From contig JABLXH010000033.1 of NCBI GenBank assembly GCA_013178155.1, positions 1 through 64,000 on the forward strand: DNA of 64,000 nt, written 5' to 3'. The notes beneath the pieces were generated by a model. The model did no database searches and had not been told where the DNA came from. It saw only the letters and a program-made list of their open reading frames with translations. This DNA comes from Armatimonadota bacterium (GTDB taxonomy: Bacteria > Armatimonadota > Zipacnadia > Zipacnadales > UBA11051). Both the position numbers and the translations under genes were made by a program. Shown piece after piece: positions 61,444 to 64,000 of this stretch. Position 1 is the stretch's first letter; each line of letters begins with the position of its first letter.

Positions 61444-64000
61444 TCAGGGCCGCTGGTACCATGCCCACTGGGGGATAACTATCGTCTCCCCGCCGACGAA
61501 GGGGTAGTCCCGGACCCTCAACTGCGCCCCCTCAATGGCCTCGATCTCAAAGCCCGTGTCACCGGTGATCAAGTACGATCCGGCAAGCGCCGAAGCCTCT
61601 GGCACGGGCGCGTCGAGCTCTACGACCGAACCTTCTACCCGCTGTACGCGCCGCTCCACCCGGGCCACGGGCAATCGCAAGCGCGTCTCGCCACACACCA
61701 GCTCCGTACCGTCCAGCAGATACCCCCGCAAGAGCTGGCCCTCCTTGCTCACCGAGGCATAGCCGAAGCGCCCGGCCAGCGTCACCGGGCCATAGGTCCG
61801 CGGGTTGTCGTCCGGAGCCGAGATGATGTAGTCCCGGCGATCGCCCAGGTCCACGACTACGGCCACCGCGTCGTCTGCGTCGGCATCGCGTTCTTGGGTA
61901 TCAGGCGTGAGGCGGCTCACGGCGCGCACCGGTGCGGAGGCCGTGCGTGACGGCGACAGCACGGCGGTGAACAGGCTGCTCACTTCACTTTCACCAGTCC
62001 GTTCGGCCAGGACCTGCGTGATGGGCGGGGCATGAAGCTCGGTGCCCTTGTTACTGCGCCAACCCGGGGCGTCCGCGACGACCACTCGGTCCACTGTACC
62101 TGCCATGAGCAGGGTGAGGGCCGCTGCCGGCTGTTGCCACGTTGCCCGCCATTGTCGCCCGGTTACCCGGCCGGCGCGCAAGTTGGTCAACCAGGAGATC
62201 TTGCCCTCAACGGGCTGCATGTCGGCCCCTTCCAGACCCAGGAACTCACCATTGGCGTTGAGGGCGTACTGGTGAAGCCTGCCCCCCACCACCCGAAAGA
62301 TGTCCACGGCGTAGTTCCCGCCTTCGGGCAGCCGGACCAAGGCACAGAGGCGCCGGTAGACCGAGCACTGCTTGTAGGCGTCGGCACGGGCCTCGATGAC
62401 CTCCAGGCCAGGGGCCACACCGAACAGCTCAAGGCTCGAGTGACGACCCACCGCGTTCTGGTTCTCACCATCTACGGCCACGATGTTGTGCGCCAGTGTG
62501 CTGCTAGCCCAGGCCTTGCGCGGGTCGTCGGCGATATAGCCCCGGTCAGAAGCGAGCTCCGTGTTGTAGGCATGATAGATGAGGCCGAGAGTGTCCGCGT
62601 GGCGGTGGCCGTGAGCGCAGTAGCCGTTGAAGTACAGTGAGGTCCGCGTCTCATCCATCCCCGCGCGCAGCACTCCCACCTGCCAGCCAGGGAAGTACTC
62701 GGTGCGCAGGCCAGCATCCACCGGCCCGGGCGGTGTCCGCAGGTTCGGATCACGGTGCCAAAGCGCATACTCGCTGCCGGCCTCCTCCAGGGGTCGACCC
62801 TGCAGGGCAACCAGCAGACTGGCGTAGCTCTGGTCTATTCGGTCGGTCAGAATCTCGACGAAGTGTGGGCTGGCGCCACCCCCTGAGTGGGTATCGCCGA
62901 TCACCGGATACCGCAGGTCCTGTCGCAGCATTCGGACCATGCTCTGCAGGGCCAGACCGTAACGGGCGGTGTGCCGGAAGGGGTCGAAGTTCTCCAACCG
63001 GGGGCCGGAAGCGGGCTGGTAGTCGGGCGGGTCCGAGTAGCCCGCCAGCAGGTCCGGGATCTCCTCCATGTTGCCCAGATGCATACCGGAGTAAGAAGGC
63101 GACTCCTTGCAGAAGCCGTCGAAATGAAAGCAGTCCTGCATGAGTCGCTCGAAGCCCTCCAAGGCCCGCCGGACACGCGCGGGCTGCCCAAACATCATGC
63201 CGATGGCGCCGCTCAGGGCTCGCCCGGGGCCCGCCTTGTTATTGATGTCGGCGTAGTTCTCCAGGTCAGCGCATCCGGCCAGCAGCAGGTCGCGCTCGAT
63301 CTGCTCCCGTTGTGCGGCGGTGTAGAGGGGCCGACCGTCCGGCAACGTCGCCTCGCGGGTCAGGTCATAGGCCACCGTGAAGCTTAGGAGCAGGGCGCCT
63401 TCGCCGCCAACGCCGGGTGTCAAGCGCCCCGAGCCCCAGAAGCCGGCGTCGAGATCGCCGAAGCCGTCATTGTTCATGTCTCGCATCCGGGCTGCGGGGT
63501 GCCGGATGACACCCGGCGGGAACTTGCCCGCCCGGGGGTTGCGCCCCATCTCGCGTGCGGCCTCGGCGGGATCACAGTCAGCAAAGCACCCCCCATAGCT
63601 GTGGTACAGGTAGGTCGGGAAGACCTCTGCCAGTCGCTCCAGGAGCCACTGGACGCGCTCAGCGCAGGCGAGGTCGCCGGTCAGGGCGTAGAGCTTCGCC
63701 AGTGGAAGCACCTGCTCCATGGCCCACGCCAGCTTTTGTGCGCGGATAACCCCGGTGAAGCTGACCTGGACGGGGCGTCCGGCCCATTGGTAGGCATACC
63801 TCCCGGGATCTTCATCGGGATGCGCACGTTGCTCGTCATTGAGGTAGTAAGTGAAAGTCTGCCCCATCTGCGGGCATTCCAGGACCCCGGTCTCGGGGTA
63901 CGCGGGGTCGGGGTAGACACGCCCGCAGTACTTGCAGGTGAGCTTCTCCGGGTCGCGGGCGCTCCACTTCCACACTCCGGACTCACCCATGGCGCACTTC
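61444..64000 (-). CDS. heparinase II/III-like protein, partial (5' end beyond window)
   Basis: At least 851 residues, the frame running off the window's right edge with no start in view; the ATG at 63990 is probably internal. The N-terminal visible part has a zinc-ribbon-like CA..CKYCGRVYPDPAYPETGVLECP pattern common in heparinase II/III-type proteins of planctomycete-like bacteria. An alpha-toroid follows (LPLAKLYALTGDLACAERVQWLLERL, CKESPSYSGMHLGNMEEI), then a beta-sandwich with LYFNGYCAHGHRHADTLGLIYHA and STLAHNIVAVDGENQ. The GHRHAD/NIVAVDG pair matches the family's His/Asn core. A polysaccharide beta-eliminase is likely; substrate unknown. Confidence 0.85.
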   Translation of the reverse strand, partial: KCAMGESGVWKWSARDPEKLTCKYCGRVYPDPAYPETGVLECPQMGQTFTYYLNDEQRAHPDEDPGRYAYQWAGRPVQVSFTGVIRAQKLAWAMEQVLPLAKLYALTGDLACAERVQWLLERLAEVFPTYLYHSYGGCFADCDPAEAAREMGRNPRAGKFPPGVIRHPAARMRDMNNDGFGDLDAGFWGSGRLTPGVGGEGALLLSFTVAYDLTREATLPDGRPLYTAAQREQIERDLLLAGCADLENYADINNKAGPGRALSGAIGMMFGQPARVRRALEGFERLMQDCFHFDGFCKESPSYSGMHLGNMEEIPDLLAGYSDPPDYQPASGPRLENFDPFRHTARYGLALQSMVRMLRQDLRYPVIGDTHSGGGASPHFVEILTDRIDQSYASLLVALQGRPLEEAGSEYALWHRDPNLRTPPGPVDAGLRTEYFPGWQVGVLRAGMDETRTSLYFNGYCAHGHRHADTLGLIYHAYNTELASDRGYIADDPRKAWASSTLAHNIVAVDGENQNAVGRHSSLELFGVAPGLEVIEARADAYKQCSVYRRLCALVRLPEGGNYAVDIFRVVGGRLHQYALNANGEFLGLEGADMQPVEGKISWLTNLRAGRVTGRQWRATWQQPAAALTLLMAGTVDRVVVADAPGWRSNKGTELHAPPITQVLAERTGESEVSSLFTAVLSPSRTASAPVRAVSRLTPDTQERDADADDAVAVVVDLGDRRDYIISAPDDNPRTYGPVTLAGRFGYASVSKEGQLLRGYLLDGTELVCGETRLRLPVARVERRVQRVEGSVVELDAPVPEASALAGSYLITGDTGFEIEAIEGAQLRVRDYPFVGGETIVIPQWAWYQRP

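Noticed and set aside
1-64000. tRNA, rRNA or mobile-element genes
   Set aside because: None was recognised by eye; a covariance search was not possible here, so a divergent tRNA could have been missed.

Overview
The window is GC-rich, gene-dense bacterial chromosome. I see about 48 protein genes and no rRNA, tRNA, CRISPR array, integrase or insertion sequence. Gene starts often carry strong Shine-Dalgarno sequences, and GTG or TTG starts are common. The gene content (heparinase II/III-like lyases, sialate O-acetylesterase, GDSL esterase, creatininase-family and URO-D-family proteins, Gfo/Idh oxidoreductase, H-X9-DG-type prepilin with an LFPVFAxAR motif) suggests an uncultured heterotroph of the Armatimonadota or a Planctomycetota-like group. 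The LFPVFA pilin motif favours Armatimonadota. This is inference from family content, not a phylogenetic result.

Layout. 70-8977: secreted and cytoplasmic hydrolases (acetamidase/formamidase, SGNH esterase, a parallel beta-helix protein interrupted by an in-frame TAG, a creatininase-family protein, sialate O-acetylesterase, a discoidin/Asp-rich secreted protein). 8987-10966: an nrfHA nitrite-to-ammonia respiratory operon with its own promoter. 11055-20763: a URO-D-like protein, a 57-residue protein, two divergent heparinase-like polysaccharide lyases (one fused to a beta-propeller) and a Gfo/Idh oxidoreductase. 20863-25531: MFS transporter, glyA and purH, all on the minus strand; purH has a perfect consensus promoter. 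25561-29082: secreted protein, secretin-N/STN-like protein, prepilin and a PGRP-type amidase.

29254-36306 is the most unusual region. It is a plus-strand cluster of a DUF318/ArsP-type permease, three ModA-like lipoproteins (one with two binding domains) with cysteines at apparent ligand positions, a thioredoxin-like lipoprotein, a ModB-like permease with extra cysteines and a ModC-like ATPase. It looks like an ABC import system for a thiophilic ligand, coupled to a second permease. 36320-42580 is a compact sugar-acid cluster: amidohydrolase, uronate-isomerase-like protein, class II aldolase, mannitol-phosphate-dehydrogenase-like protein and cupin on the minus strand, divergent from a RuBisCO-like protein. 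42614-46819 is a sulfate ABC transporter operon with promoter, operator-like palindrome, intercistronic hairpin and terminator.

46953-53319: two more URO-D-like proteins and a 1375-residue secreted alpha-glucuronidase-like protein with two LamG domains. 53325-61439: a small secreted protein, two membrane-anchored beta-propeller proteins, and an ABC-2 exporter whose two permease subunits carry unusual C-terminal fusions (a cysteine-less TlpA-like domain and a TPR domain), followed by a secreted protein of unknown function. 61444-64000: a heparinase-like lyase cut by the window end. The region reads as a polysaccharide/uronate-degrading lifestyle with anaerobic nitrite respiration and specialised oxyanion or thiophile uptake. 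The first 69 bases show no feature.
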